NCBI GenBank assembly: GCA_965153455.1 | Contig: OZ234499.1 | Span: 4,199,577 to 4,263,576, forward strand | DNA: 64,000 nt | Direction of reading: 5' to 3' | Source of the DNA: Sphagnum compactum | Lineage: Eukaryota; Bryophyta; Sphagnopsida; Sphagnales | Shown: piece by piece, positions 25,111 to 37,700 of the stretch | Layout of the letters: each line of letters opens with the position of its first letter | Position numbering within the stretch: position 1 is the stretch's first letter | Program-made: the position numbers and the translations under genes | The notes under the pieces: generated by a model | What the model saw: the letters and a program-made list of their open reading frames with translations, nothing else | Database searches by the model: none | Told to the model about the DNA's origin: nothing

Positions 25111-25810
25111 GGTTTAGGTTTAAACATAAATGCACGTAGGCTTAACCTAGTTGCAACATATGTTACTTTAATTTATAGGCTAAGTTAATTGGTAGATAAT
25201 AAGCTAGGTTAATAAGTAGTGGGTGTGGTTAAGTATTAGTTGGTAGTTATTACTTTAAGTGAATTAAATTAATTATATATCTTTCTTATGTTAATTAGGT
25301 TAGAGTTAATAGGTTAGTTGGGTTTTAGGAGGATCTTATTTTAATATGTGATTAAAAAGTTTATTGTGTGCACATTTAGTTGTATACCTAGTTTGCAGCA
25401 TTGGAAAAAATATAAAATGCTAAAGGGGGTTTAATCTGGTATCATCTCTTGGATATTCCAATGGTTTTTTTGTCATTTCACAAATTCTATCTAGTATGCT
25501 TGACATTAATGTGTATTCAATCATTGATTCCAAAGTGTTTGGTGTGACATTTAGTGTCGATTTTCTTTTCCCATTGTAAAATAAAAGTTTCACGTTTGCA
25601 AACATGTTTTAGAGGTAGAAAGGATGTAGCTAAGCAATAAGCATGGAGTAAATGCAAATTCAAGTATAGACGAGGGAAACTAGTGGTAGAGGGGGGAAAA
25701 TGCAATTTGATTGTACAAGTAGCAAGAACAATGCTAGATGCAAAAGGTTGAAATTGTGAATGAAAATAACAAATAGCTTAAAATGTTATAAACAATGTAA
25801 AGTGTCAATG

Positions 25811-26010
25811 GCTACCCAGTATTGTCTCAATTCCTAATGGACACATGCCTCTTCGTGGTGAATGGGTAGTGTATGGATCGACACATACCTCTTGGTGGGT
25901 CAATAGGCTTGTAGTTGGGTATTGTTTCAATATCTAATGGGCACATGTTTCTTCGTGGTGAATGGGAAGTGTATGGATTAGCACATACCTATTGGTGGGT
26001 CAACAAGTTT
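25811..26010. repeat. Two-copy tandem duplication, about 110 bp
   Basis: ATTGTCTCAATTCCTAATGG...CTTCGTGGTGAATGGG...CACATACCTCTTGGTGGGTC is followed by a second copy (TATTGTTTCAATATCTAATG...CTTCGTGGTGAATGGG...CACATACCTATTGGTGGGTC). No coding frame. Confidence 0.8.
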
Positions 26011-27359
26011 ATATGCCACTGAATTGGATTTCGTTTAAAATTCTAAATGGTTAAGATGCTGCAGAAATTCATATTAAGAAAATATGTAGTATAATTTGAA
26101 ATATTTTTCCCAACATTTCATGTGTTTTGTTTTTAGAGATAAAACCTATTGAAATTATTCCATCCTGTTTTTTTTGTTCTGTTTTTCGCAAAAGAAATTA
26201 TGTTGTCAACGTTCATTTATAAGTTCATCCAGTTGATTTATCATCCAAAAATATCGTTCATCCATGACACGTGGCAAAATATTGCTTCACATCACCAAAT
26301 ATTTAGTCCCAATTATAAAATATTTCGTCAACGTCAGCATATTCCAGAAAAGATTTGCTTGGGTTCATTTATTCATGTTCACATGCTCACCATTCACAGT
26401 CACATGCTCACAAGATAGCATCCTTGTGCATTACATGATCAAGGTAAGTTGGTGCACTTTTTTTTAATTGTTTTGAAAGTCAACTCAGAATATGTTGTAA
26501 TATTGCTAAGGTTCAAGACTTTGAAATCTATGATAATTTGCGAAGTTCATTTAACTTCTCATGTACCCACTTTTGTAGTTTGTTGTCCTTAAAGTTGTCC
26601 TTCTATTAATGTCCTATTTAGCCACAATATATATTGAATCATTGTAGCAATACATGACCTAGGTCCATACGATTCCATAAATTTAAAGACCTCAAAATCC
26701 ACTTTATGATACAAGAGTGCATAAAGTCTTAAATGTGTTGTTTAGTTAGTTAGTAGAGTCCATTTTATGCACATCTTGTTCATAGATTCCTCCATTTGTT
26801 ACTTGTTGGTCCAAAAGGTCCAAAAGAGTGATTATGACAATCTTGCAAAAGTTTATCATGTCCGTTAACTAGAATTAATAAGATTTCCATGAAGATAGTT
26901 TCATCCCTAAAACAAATATTTTGTATTCCATGTTTTCTTACCAAATTCACTAGAAGAAAAAAATATTTTAATGGGTCTCTGTGATTAAATTTTAATCACA
27001 AGTGACATTTGTGACTAAAATCCTTTTAATCAAGTTAGACAAATCACATATCACATTAGTTGCAAACAATAATCGATATTGGATGAAAGAAAAAATTAAC
27101 AAATACAAGTTCATCCTTTGACTCCGTTGTATACATAGTCACATGTGACTAAGATGTGATTATTTTGGTCACAATTGAGGGCAAATGATGTGCTGCCACA
27201 TGTCCCCATATTTAATTCCAATGACAAGAATTTTGAAATTTGGTTTATGTGGTTTTTTTCATATGGTCGCCCTAGACGTTTTGACATTTAATTGTTTTTC
27301 ATATTTCAGTTGTAATGTGTTGTTCAAAATAGATTCCATTTTACGATTTAGGTAGTTTG

Positions 27360-28080
27360 CCTCTCGCTGCCCTTCTTCACTATTGCTTTTGTCTCATCGT
27401 CCTTGTGATGAAGAAGACGGTTTGTCTTGTCATCTCTTTGATGAATTTGCATGAGCTGAATTTGTGGCTTGCACGTTTATCTTCTTGAGGAAGAGGTTCG
27501 GAAAATAACGGTTTCATGAAGGGAGTTGCGATGTCAGCAAGTGACAATGTGATGGAGAATGAGGCCTATGTAGGAGGCTTATGCTTTCTGCAACCACATT
27601 CTAACTACTTTCCTCCTTGTCTCTACCGAAAGATACCTAGCCAAGTGGGTGTTTTGTTTTGTTTGAATCCTCTATTTTTGCTGTTGTTGATGTTGGGGTT
27701 TGCTTTTGTGAAGCTTGATTATGTGTTTTCCTTTGTTTCTCATAGTGTGTTTCTATGTCTTTGTAAATTAAATTGAGTGCTTATTTTTTGTGAGAAGAAA
27801 GGGTTGAAATCTGATGCAAAATTAAGCCTCTAGATGAATGAATCATCACTTAGAATGAAGAGAGAAAAAAGAAAAAATCTGCATTAATTGAACTAATTGA
27901 TTTCATTCTCTCTCTGTTTTCCTTTTTTGGATTTGAAACAGGAGCACATGTGGAATGCAAGAGTATGATTGAAGACTGATCCAAGGTTGCAATTGAAGAT
28001 TCAACGAACGATTGCACTTCCGAATTGCCTTGGATTAGGTCTCTTTTGCCTCTTCCTCCACTCTTTTCAGTAAGGAGATA
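27360..28080 (+). other. Possible transcribed unit with a small ORF, unknown
   Basis: This segment is richer in G+C than its surroundings. It has a frame starting near 27516 (also ATGGAGAATGAGGCC at about 27552, encoding MENEAYVGGLCFLQPHSNYF) that runs into T-rich intron-like DNA after a possible CCAA|GTGGGTG donor near 27645. A possible acceptor (GATTTGAAACAG) lies at about 27942. No family is recognised, and the coding potential is short. It may be a non-coding transcript, a gene fragment, or chance. Confidence 0.2.
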
Positions 28081-28339
28081 ATAATGAACATTACATCTTC
28101 TTGATGGATATGTAACAACAAGGAGGGAAAAAGCCTAACAAAAATTAGATTATGTCCTTTCAACATCCTTCCTACATGTGAAGGAAGTTTTTTGGGTTGC
28201 CTTATGAAGGGTTAGGGTTTACAACACTCAAATTTTTTTTTTGTGCATGTTTTTTTACATGTTGTTGTTGCAGGTGATGATGCAATTTTTTAATCTACAT
28301 AACACAAGTCTCCTCCCACAATAGTCACATTAACATATT

Positions 28340-30300
28340 CATTTTAGGGTTATCAAAACCAATGTGACGTGGCCAATTTACGTTGGGCGTCAAGTTGACA
28401 TCCATGTTGATGTGTCAGTTGGATTCGATAAAATTAACACATGAAAAATTCTAATTACATTTGGGCTACCTTTGTTATGACGAAATTTGAATTTTCTTGT
28501 CATTGAAGTAGGCGACCAAAAACTTTTGTTGCCAATTTTCAGTTAGGGTTGTCAAAATTGACATGACACAGTCATTTTGCATCAAGCGTCACGTCAACAT
28601 CCATCCTGACACACCCATTGCATCTGTCAACATGGATGTAAGGAAATATTTATTAACATTCGGGCAGCCTTCGTTACAAATGGCGACTGAAAACGAATTT
28701 CGGTCACCAATCCAGTGGTAATCAAAACTTTTCAATCCCTAACCTTGCGGTGACCAAAACGTTTTGGTCACCAACCTTGAAATGATCAAATTTTTTTCGT
28801 CGCCCCTCTTTGTGGCAACCGAAACCTTTTGGTCCCCACAGAAGGGGGGCGTGTCATATGGTCCTTTTCCTGGCAACTGAAAATGTTTGGTCACGCTTCA
28901 ACAATGGGGGTGTGTTGAATGGCAACCAAATTTTTTTGATCGCCATTTGACACACCCCCACCATTGGGTGGCAAATGAAAGGGGTGGGACGTGTGCTATC
29001 ATTTTGGAAAAAATAATTTCATGCCCCGCTTTCCCTCTTGGGCGATTGAAGAATTTTGATCGTTATCTGATAGTGTGGGTGTTTGATGGCAACTAAAACG
29101 TTTCGGTCACCCAAGAGGGGAAGGGGGGGGATGATTTTTTTTTTTCCAAAAATGATAATATATGCACCCCCCCTTTTTGGCAACCAAAAAATTTCAGTTG
29201 CCATTCAACATACCCCCACCATTGGATGGCAATTGAAAGGGGTGGGCTTTTGTTATCATTTTGGAAAAAATAATTTCATGCTTTGCTTTCCTTCCTAGGC
29301 GACCGAAGAATTTCGGTCGCCATTCAATGGTGTGGGTGTGTCAGATGGCGATCGATGGTGAACATATGTCAAATGGCAATTGAATATTTTTGGGTGCCAT
29401 CGGGTACACCCCCATTGTTCGATGGTGACTAAATTTTTTTGGTCGCCCAAGAAGGCATGGGGGAGGGGCATGAAATGGCAATAAGACCAAGGTGAAAAAA
29501 AGGAAAAAGAAAAAAATAGCAAAGGTCCACACCCCTTTCGACAACCCAAAAATTTCAGTTGTCATTTGATGGTGCGGGTGTGTCTAATGGCGACCGAAAA
29601 AATTCGGTCACCATTCGATTAACCACCACTTTTTGATGGTGACCAAATTTTTTTGGTCGCCAAGAAAAGGGGCATATCATATGTTTTTGGAGAGCCTTTG
29701 TCAAGGGCTCTCCAAAACCATGTTACACACCCCTTTTTGTGACAATCGAAAAGTTTCAGTCACCATTCAATGGTGGGGGTGTGTCAAATGGCAATCAATT
29801 TTTTTTTCAATCACCATCCAACACACCCTCGTTGTCTAATGGCAATTGAACTTTTTTTGTCACTAGGAAAAGGGGTGTGTATCATATGGTTTTGAAAAGC
29901 TTTCGTTGAGGGTTTTCCAAAAACTTAGATGCCCCTTTCTGTGGCAATTGAAAAGTTTCAGTTGCCATCCAATGGTGGGGGTTTGTTGGATGGTGATTGA
30001 ATTTTTTCAGTCACCATCCAACACATCCCCATTGTTCAATGGGGACCAATTTTTTTTCGGTTGCCATGAAAAGGGGGGGGGGGGTTGTCATATGTTTTTA
30101 GAAAGTCCTTGTCAAGGGCTTTCAAAAAAATATGATCCCCCCCCCTCCCCCCCCATTTTTTTTGTGATGATAGAAAAGTTTTAGTTGTCATAGAGAGAGA
30201 TGATCAAAAAAATTTCGATTGTTGTACGTTGTGGTGATTAATTTTTTTTTTAGTACAAGAACAAATTTTTTTTCAAGGCGCCATGTGGTAAGGTGATTGA
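28340..30300. repeat. Array of GACCGAAA...TTTCGGTC palindromic units
   Basis: At least ten short inverted repeats of the form GGCGACCGAAxxxTTCGGTCGCC or its variants (AACCAAAAAATTTCAGTTGCC, GACCGAAAAAATTCGGTCACC) occur with irregular spacing of about 50-110 bp. They are separated by ATTCAATGGTGGGGGTGTGT and AAAGGGGTGGG-like words. Clear copies lie at 29298-29321 and 29589-29612. All ORFs here (for example 29083-29298, 29295-29565, 29633-30184) are readings of the repeat. Confidence 0.8.
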
Positions 30301-30329
30301 ATTTTTCAGTGACCACAAGGTTTACACGA

Positions 30330-31255
30330 TTGAAACAAATCTAGTTTTAGTTGCCCATAAGCCTGCCTTGGGCAGCCGGAGAGTGTTTTCAATTTAAGTT
30401 GACTTAGGTTGACCCTATATTGAAGTGACACAGGGGTGCGTCTACGTCTAGATGCGTCCGTCATGTTGTGATGGATGCATAAATGCGATGACAAGGTTGA
30501 TTTCAATCACTAGAATCGGGGATCAAAATTTTTTGGTTGTCAACTTTCGATCGCTAGGGTTAGTGGTTGAAAATTTTTGGTTTATTTGAAAAAAATTTGG
30601 GAACTACTTGAAAATTTTAATCATTCAATCAATAGTAGCCATTGACCCAATGACTAATTTTTTTTTTGTTGGTGCCCAAAAATTTTAAATCGTTGCTTGA
30701 ATTTTTGGGTAAGGATCGAAAAATTTGATCACCAAATTTTAGTTAACAACCTAGGTGACTGAACGCTTAATGTGGTTATTGTGGGGACCGAATTTTGTCC
30801 ACGTAGCTTGAATTGTTTTTGAAAATTGCCCAAAAAGTTTTAACCATTAGATTGGTAATGTGCATTGATGTGATGATTGAAAAAAATTTGATGTTGTCCA
30901 AAATTTTTTGGTCACTGCTTGCAAAATTGGTGATTGGTCACCAATTTTTGGTTACCAACCTAGGTGACCGCAAAGTTTTGGTCACCTTTAGTCACCATAC
31001 TAAGTGACCTTAATATTTTAGTCATCAATTATGGCAACCAAAAGTTGCCGACCAAATTTTTTATTTTGGTTGCCATAGGGTTTATAGTGATTGAATGACA
31101 TTATTTTCAATTGCCTCTAACTTTTTTTTGGGTAGCTTGACCTTGTTTTGACTTAGGTTGACCTTATATTGATGTGACACAGGGGTGCATTTCTGTCGGA
31201 ATGTGTTCATCGCATTGTGACGGATGCACAGACACGATGACAACCCTGATTCATT
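30330..31255. repeat. Direct duplication about 760 bp apart, each with a GACACAGGGGTGC core
   Basis: 30390-30505 and 31140-31255 both read GACTTAGGTTGACC, then TATTGAxGTGACACAGGGGT, then ATGCGTCC/ATGTGTTC..., GTGATGGATGCA/GTGACGGATGCA and GATGACAA...TGATT. The DNA between them still carries ACCGAATTTTG and TTGGTCACC words of the adjacent palindromic array. The whole 28.3-31.25 kb block may therefore be one repeat family or transposon. Confidence 0.65.
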
Positions 31256-34068
31256 TATTGAAGAAGAGAACTTAGTATCTAAGGCAAACTTCAACCACTC
31301 CCATGGAAGATTAAATTTATGAACCAATAGAAAAAACCACACAACATTGGGCTACCATGAGACATTTGGACAAAAGTTGATGTGAAGCTTCCATTGACAA
31401 ATAACAGAAACAACAACATTGGATAACTTGGAACATCGTCAACGTGTACATTTGACCCACTTTCAACACATGCATGCATTAATTTTTTATTTCGAATCCT
31501 AGCACAAAAATGTTGATATGTTATAGATATTTCCAAAAAGCCAATAATGGGATTGGATGTTCTATTAATCAATGCACAACATTGCACCTTTCACCTTTGT
31601 TGATGTCATGGAGGACAACACCATTCATGCCCAAAGTTGAAAAGAGTTTGCAATTCAAATTTCAAATCTACAAGTACATTACAACAAGAAGAAACCATTA
31701 ACAAACATAAGAAAGCACATGAAGAAACATAGATTTCTTGGTGCAAAAAGCTTCAAGGGTCATGTTTCTTGGTACTTAAAAAATGTCCCCATCTTGAACC
31801 TTGGCTTGTGTCTTGGTATTTCGAAAATGTTCCCATCTTGAACTTAATTGTAAATGATGTCATATCCTTAGATGACATCATTCCATTAAAAATCATGTTT
31901 TGGCATCAACAAAAGTTAGCCCATTGATCCCATCCTTTTTTCCCCATTTTTAATTAATCCCAATGTAGATAATACTATTTCATACATTTGTAGATAAATC
32001 CCACACAACCCTTTTTTTTTGGAAAAGATATGGACTTTGGGTGAAAGCACATTCCAGTGAATTTTTTGGGGTGTCACATTCTACTACTTTCTAGGGATGT
32101 GCATGTTTGAGTGTATCCCACATTAAACTTTTGAAATATTTTCACAACATTTTTGCACATTATGTTAGAATATAACCTAGGCAAGAGATTAAAAAAGAAA
32201 TTATTTCATTTCATCTTATAAAATGAAAGATTGGAGTATATTTGTAGTAACGAATATAATGTACTCGTGTATTCAAAAACAAAAATATACTCCAAAATTA
32301 TTTAAATGATTTTTAATCTTAATGAAAGTTGAAGGTACATATTGAATCATATTATTTCACATAGTTTGAACCATCTTTAGATACCATGTGACTAATTTGA
32401 AAATTTTTATCTCAAAAAATGAGTTTTTTCAGCAATGATGCGATAAATGTGATATAATTTGAAAATTTGACAAGTAATCATATTTATATGGAAAATGAAA
32501 AACATATTTAAATGGGCCATATTTTAAATTCCATTAAAATTGATTATTTTAATGACTACTAAAACTTTGAAGTTAGTGTAGTCAAAATGAGACAATGATC
32601 TTATTATACCCATGAATCCTTCAATATAGATAGTGAAATTTATTATTATTTAAAAAAAATTAATTTTATAAAAATAATAATTAGAGGGCCCAAAAACCAA
32701 AATTAAATGTATCATACTTTTGGTACAATTATATTGCATGTATTATAATATTAGACACAAAAGTGCCCCAAAAGGGATCATTGTAGTGTGCAACCTTTTG
32801 TCAAAATCCATGTTTTTGACGACAAGTTAAAATTCATATTAAATGACCTACAACTTCCATGACTTCAAATTTTTGAAACTTGGTTATATAGATGCATTGT
32901 TTAATTATAATCAAGTCCCAATCAATCGTAATATGAATGGTTGGGGGCATAAGCACACTAAAATAGGCTAAAAACAAATCCAGATAATGAAAAAAAATAG
33001 AATTGTCAATTTTGGTGGTTGTAGGACACATCATTTGAAAAGTAATGTTTAAATTACATGACCATATGTCGTATAACATGAATTTAAAAACAAAACTTAA
33101 GATGAAATGTTTACATTTTTTCCAACCTACTTTCACTCACTTTTCTTCATTTGGTGCCATTGTCCCATTTTGCACAAAGTAAACATAAAGTATAATCATG
33201 ACTTTTCATTTTTTGAATTATTTCTTATGGCTCCTTCAAAGAGTGTTTAAAGTGCATGTTTTACCATGTTACAAACACAAAATGCATTTGTAATTATATT
33301 GAAAAGTAGGTTTTTAGCATTCTAGACTTACTTTTGAAAGGCTTAACATTATCATAATTGAAATATTTATGTTTCAGAAAATGTGTATCCATATACTTGA
33401 TGGCTCAAACATTAATAACAATCATTTGGAAAAGTACCTGATATAAAATTGCTTGGTAAATAAATAAAATAAATTGAATAATAATATAGATTGGGGATGA
33501 TCATATATGGTTTATTTAACATGGCTACTACACCCCAAAATTTATAACATTGGTAAAAGCCCTAAACTTCAAAAATTCAAAAGCTATAAGTTTCACCTAC
33601 TTTTCATTTTTAAGCAAGGACCACCAATTGGCCTACTTTTGCATGCTTGCACGCCCTTAGGTCATTTTGTAATCCATTTGTAAACTTGCAGTCATGTTGA
33701 TAGTCCATAATTTTGAGTTTTGAAAGTCCATGTAATTTTTTAAATTTAACAAATTATGAAAAAAAAATATAGATCATATACATATGCAAGTTAGTAATCT
33801 CAAATCAATTCCCTATTAATAAAAATCAACAATTAAAATATAAAATTTAGTGGTTCTGATTGCACCTATGCTATAAAATTTTCCATTTGTTACATCCATT
33901 TTGGTCCACTCAACCATACATTCAAACTCTATTTTTTATTGAAAAGATATTTGAAAACAAAAAATAAAAAGCCTCTTGAAAGGAAGTATGGAAATATTGC
34001 AAGTATGGAGCATATGTACACATACATTAGATTGAGACATATAATTACAATTAGACCTTATTTATACA

Positions 34069-34105
<37 letters not shown>

Positions 34106-34770
34106 TAAATTTTGCTTATTTTTAATTGTCTAATGTTTTTTGTAAATTCTTATTGAATTTATCTCCAAATAATAAACAAATACCGTATTTTGAATTGATG
34201 TCATTTGTAACCTGCTTGAGACTCCACTCCAATTCCGAGATGTTTAATAAAAGAGTGGGAAGTCTCCATAGTAGAGGATTGTCTAAATTTCTTGAACAAA
34301 GTGGCCACAAGCAACAATTGCCAAAAATAAAAATAAGGAATTGTTAGGCAAGTTCAATACATTACAATCTAGGTAAATGAAAATTTATTGCTGTGACTGC
34401 ATAGTTCCAACTCGATGGATCTATGGAAAAATTCTACACAAATTGTATGTACACTTTTGTATGATTCAATTCAAATAATTTCAAATGTGAAGAAATTATG
34501 TGCATTTTCCTTCCCTTGATTCTTAGTAACTTGACTAACCGCATGAGGAAATGGGGTTTGTCCTTTAAGGATTAGGTGCAAATCTAGAGTTTAAATTCTG
34601 TTTTCTTGGGTGAAGAGGAAAACATACCAATAAATAATCAATAAAATTTTCCACTTTGAACAAAAGGGTGGTTGGGGAGGCGTTGGTGTAGATGTGTGTG
34701 TTTGAGGGGGGGGGGGGGGGAGTTGGGATTGGTCAATATGCAAATATTAATAGATCTCAAAGAACTATGG
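31256..34770. other. AT-rich intergenic DNA with a (TA)n tract
   Basis: No gene or family-level feature seen. A run of about 16 TA units lies at about 34071-34102. The frames at 31291-31587 and 32834-33136 (minus) lack any recognisable motif. The downstream (3') end of the next gene's transcript should lie just below 34771. Confidence 0.45.
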
Positions 34771-37700
34771 TCAAGAGGTAGCAACTTCATCATGGAGTCT
34801 CTTGTGCAGACATTTGCTAGCATAATTTGGACCAGGAAAATTGGAATTGAAATTTTGGGAAGACTTGGTAGAACCATAGTTTTGACATCTCCCATCAAGT
34901 ACCTTGCTAATAGCATTTGCAATCTCTTGTGTTGTTTGCTTTCCAGTAGTGGACATTGCCATCTGCACTCCTCCCACCCAATCACTAAATTAGTTTTCAC
35001 AAACATAGTCTTTCCCTAGCTGAAGTGATTGCACCTTATTTTCCTTTGCTGAATTGACTTATTACAAGATTGCTAAACCGATGTAAATTAAGGGCTGTTA
35101 CATAGAGCTGTACTTGATTTTTCAAGTGTAATTGGAACGAACCTTACAAAGCATATCTTTTCTTTCATTGTTCACAAAACATTTAACAAAATGGAATGTT
35201 TGTTGTGGTGGGCGTTCTGTTTCTGAACTCCCAAATTGTTTTTCAGTGTTTTTCCTTGATACCCGAAAAATTTAAAGAAATTGCTGCACATCTTTATGTT
35301 TGGTAAAGCCCCTAACTCTGGGCTTTACTAAAATGAAGCCCGTGCAAGGCTGATCCCTGTAAAGTGTGCAGCCTGGACGGTTTTACCTTACATAGATGCA
35401 ACCATAAACACCAACACAGTTTCACAATATACAATCTCTTGACTTGAATGTGTCTGTAACCCTTTGTCAAGTTTGAATACCATCAAGGTGCACTTATAAA
35501 TCTATGGTTGACAAGATAGGCAAATAGAACCTTAATTCTTCAATGTAATGCAATACCTTGGCAGCAAAAACATTGTTCCCATTTCCAGTGCAAGTACGGA
35601 TATTTGCCTGTTGCACATGCAGGTTGAGACTCCATAATGCTTGGATGAGATCCATAAGGAGACCAATTCTATCCTTGGCTCTTAGCTTCACCAACACCTG
35701 CTCATGTTCCATCATCCGTACCTGCATTTTGATTACACAAAGATCACACATGCTAAAATTGATGCATCTCACATTCCAAACCCTAACACTAAAGGTGCAC
35801 CTACCAAGTTACCTACCTTGTGGGTTTTGCAAGCTTTCGAGGTCATTATAATTCCTTCGTCTTGTTATCCAAAGATACAAAAAAAAGGCATTGCTTTATG
35901 TTCTATATACAAAGGTGTTCAATTCAGTTTTGATTCAAATCAAATACTTGGGCTGTACCCTTTTGAATATGAAGCTTGAGGACTAGGTTCAAGTAAAGAA
36001 AATTCCAAATTTCACCAACTTTTGTCTAGCATATAAATATTATTTATTTTTAACACAATCATGAAGAATTTGGACGCCAACACAAATCGTATTATGTATA
36101 TATTGCCTACCGCTATACAAATTGGATATGGTGGGGCTTGAATTGAAATAGTACTTGGATGAGAGTTGAACAATATTATTTACCTCTAAATGAGGCATGC
36201 TATTTCCCATGGTGTGTGCTCCATTAACATCAAATGGGTCAAATTGGGTGTTCTCGAGAAGCATTTGCGGTGTGGTAGCACAATCTGGAAGCTGCTGCCA
36301 CGATCCCTGAGTTCCACTTGCGTTTCCACCACATAATGTTTGATAATGATCAGACTTCGCGCTTGTGGATTGTTCACATCCAGCTTGTTCCACTTTTTGG
36401 AGTGTTGACACAGGATGCTTGACATTGGCGAAAGTTGTCGTCGAATTTCCTTCCATTTGCAAGTCCTTGAAGCAGTTCGGCATTTGAACTTCCAAATGTT
36501 GTACCTCAACCTTATAGTATCAAGGAGCCAAGATTTTAGGGAACTTGAATCTATATTACATGCATGATGCCATCCGCAAGTTGGGATGGACAAGACTGTA
36601 ACTTCTTGAGCCAAAGTAGTCTTAATCCTAGAGGCAACGAGATAGAATTTGATCAACTGAACATGTATTGCTAGATTAGTTTTCATATATTGTGCCTCAC
36701 GTTATTGGTTTAGTATATGTCTCGATGAATGTAAACTTTAAAACCTTTAAGAGATTAAGCTAGGTTTACTCACCTGGCACGCAGCAGTTGCATCAGGATA
36801 TTGTGACCAATTATCCTTGGCCTTAAGCTCCACCAAATTATTCTCCAACTGCCCTTCATTGCATGTGGCCTGTTGTTTATCGGTAGTTGCAGCTCTCATA
36901 TCTATAGCATCCATCGCCCAACCTTCCTTGAAGAAATCCAATGTTTTGGGCTTCTTGTTTTGTATTTGGATGTGATCATCTCCTTTCATACTTGACACCT
37001 CCTTGCATGATGAATTTGGTGCCATCGCTCCTGAATCCGAACCATCCATTGCAAATAGATTGTGTTTTGCAATGTGTAGGGACTTTCGTGGCTTTGTTAC
37101 GACTGGTGCATCTAGTAGATCCTGCAAGCTTCCGGGAGATGCAAATCCGCACATGAGTTAGAGTCTCCTGTATCAATTCGACTTTTAAAAATGCACATAC
37201 ATTGCAGTTTTCTAGATTTCAACTACTTGAGATCAGTTCTTTGGACGACATTACAATGATTATGACGGCATTTGCAAAATGATTGTGGCCTCCTGAAATT
37301 TGCTTTGGTACTATCAATATAAAACTGCTAGCTATTACTCTTCCAGAGCATGATTTAGATCTCGCAAATTTCTTTAGTTATGAGCATGGTTCAAGAGGAT
37401 TCGATTGCTTACGGTCAGTTGAGATATGGTTTCAGATGTGCCAATTTCATGCGTTGAAGACATGCTACCAACTTCATTTGAAAGATTCGGTAGCCAGCTA
37501 TGAGTTGACATTGATTGTAGCTGGTCTTCAAAAGAAAGTGCTACTGGTTCAGGGTGTTTGCTCGATTGGCGAGGAATTTTTCGACCATCGGAAACATGGA
37601 GTTCATCAATAGGCCGTTCAATACCAGGTATCATGGAACCTGTAGGTTTTTCAATTCTAATTAATCCCTTTATTCTATTGAGCATGGTCTCAGTTTCAGG

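Noticed and set aside
34672-35019. 115-codon + strand frame over the last exon of the MYC_N gene
   Set aside because: It is antisense to the ACT-like coding exon and starts in a poly-G tract.
36186-36686. 166-codon minus-strand frame overlapping exon 6 of the MYC_N gene in another frame, considered as the missing bHLH exon
   Set aside because: Its upstream part (LIKFYLVASRIKTTLAQ) has no basic region or loop-helix pattern and its frame is not the one that continues into the ACT-like exon.
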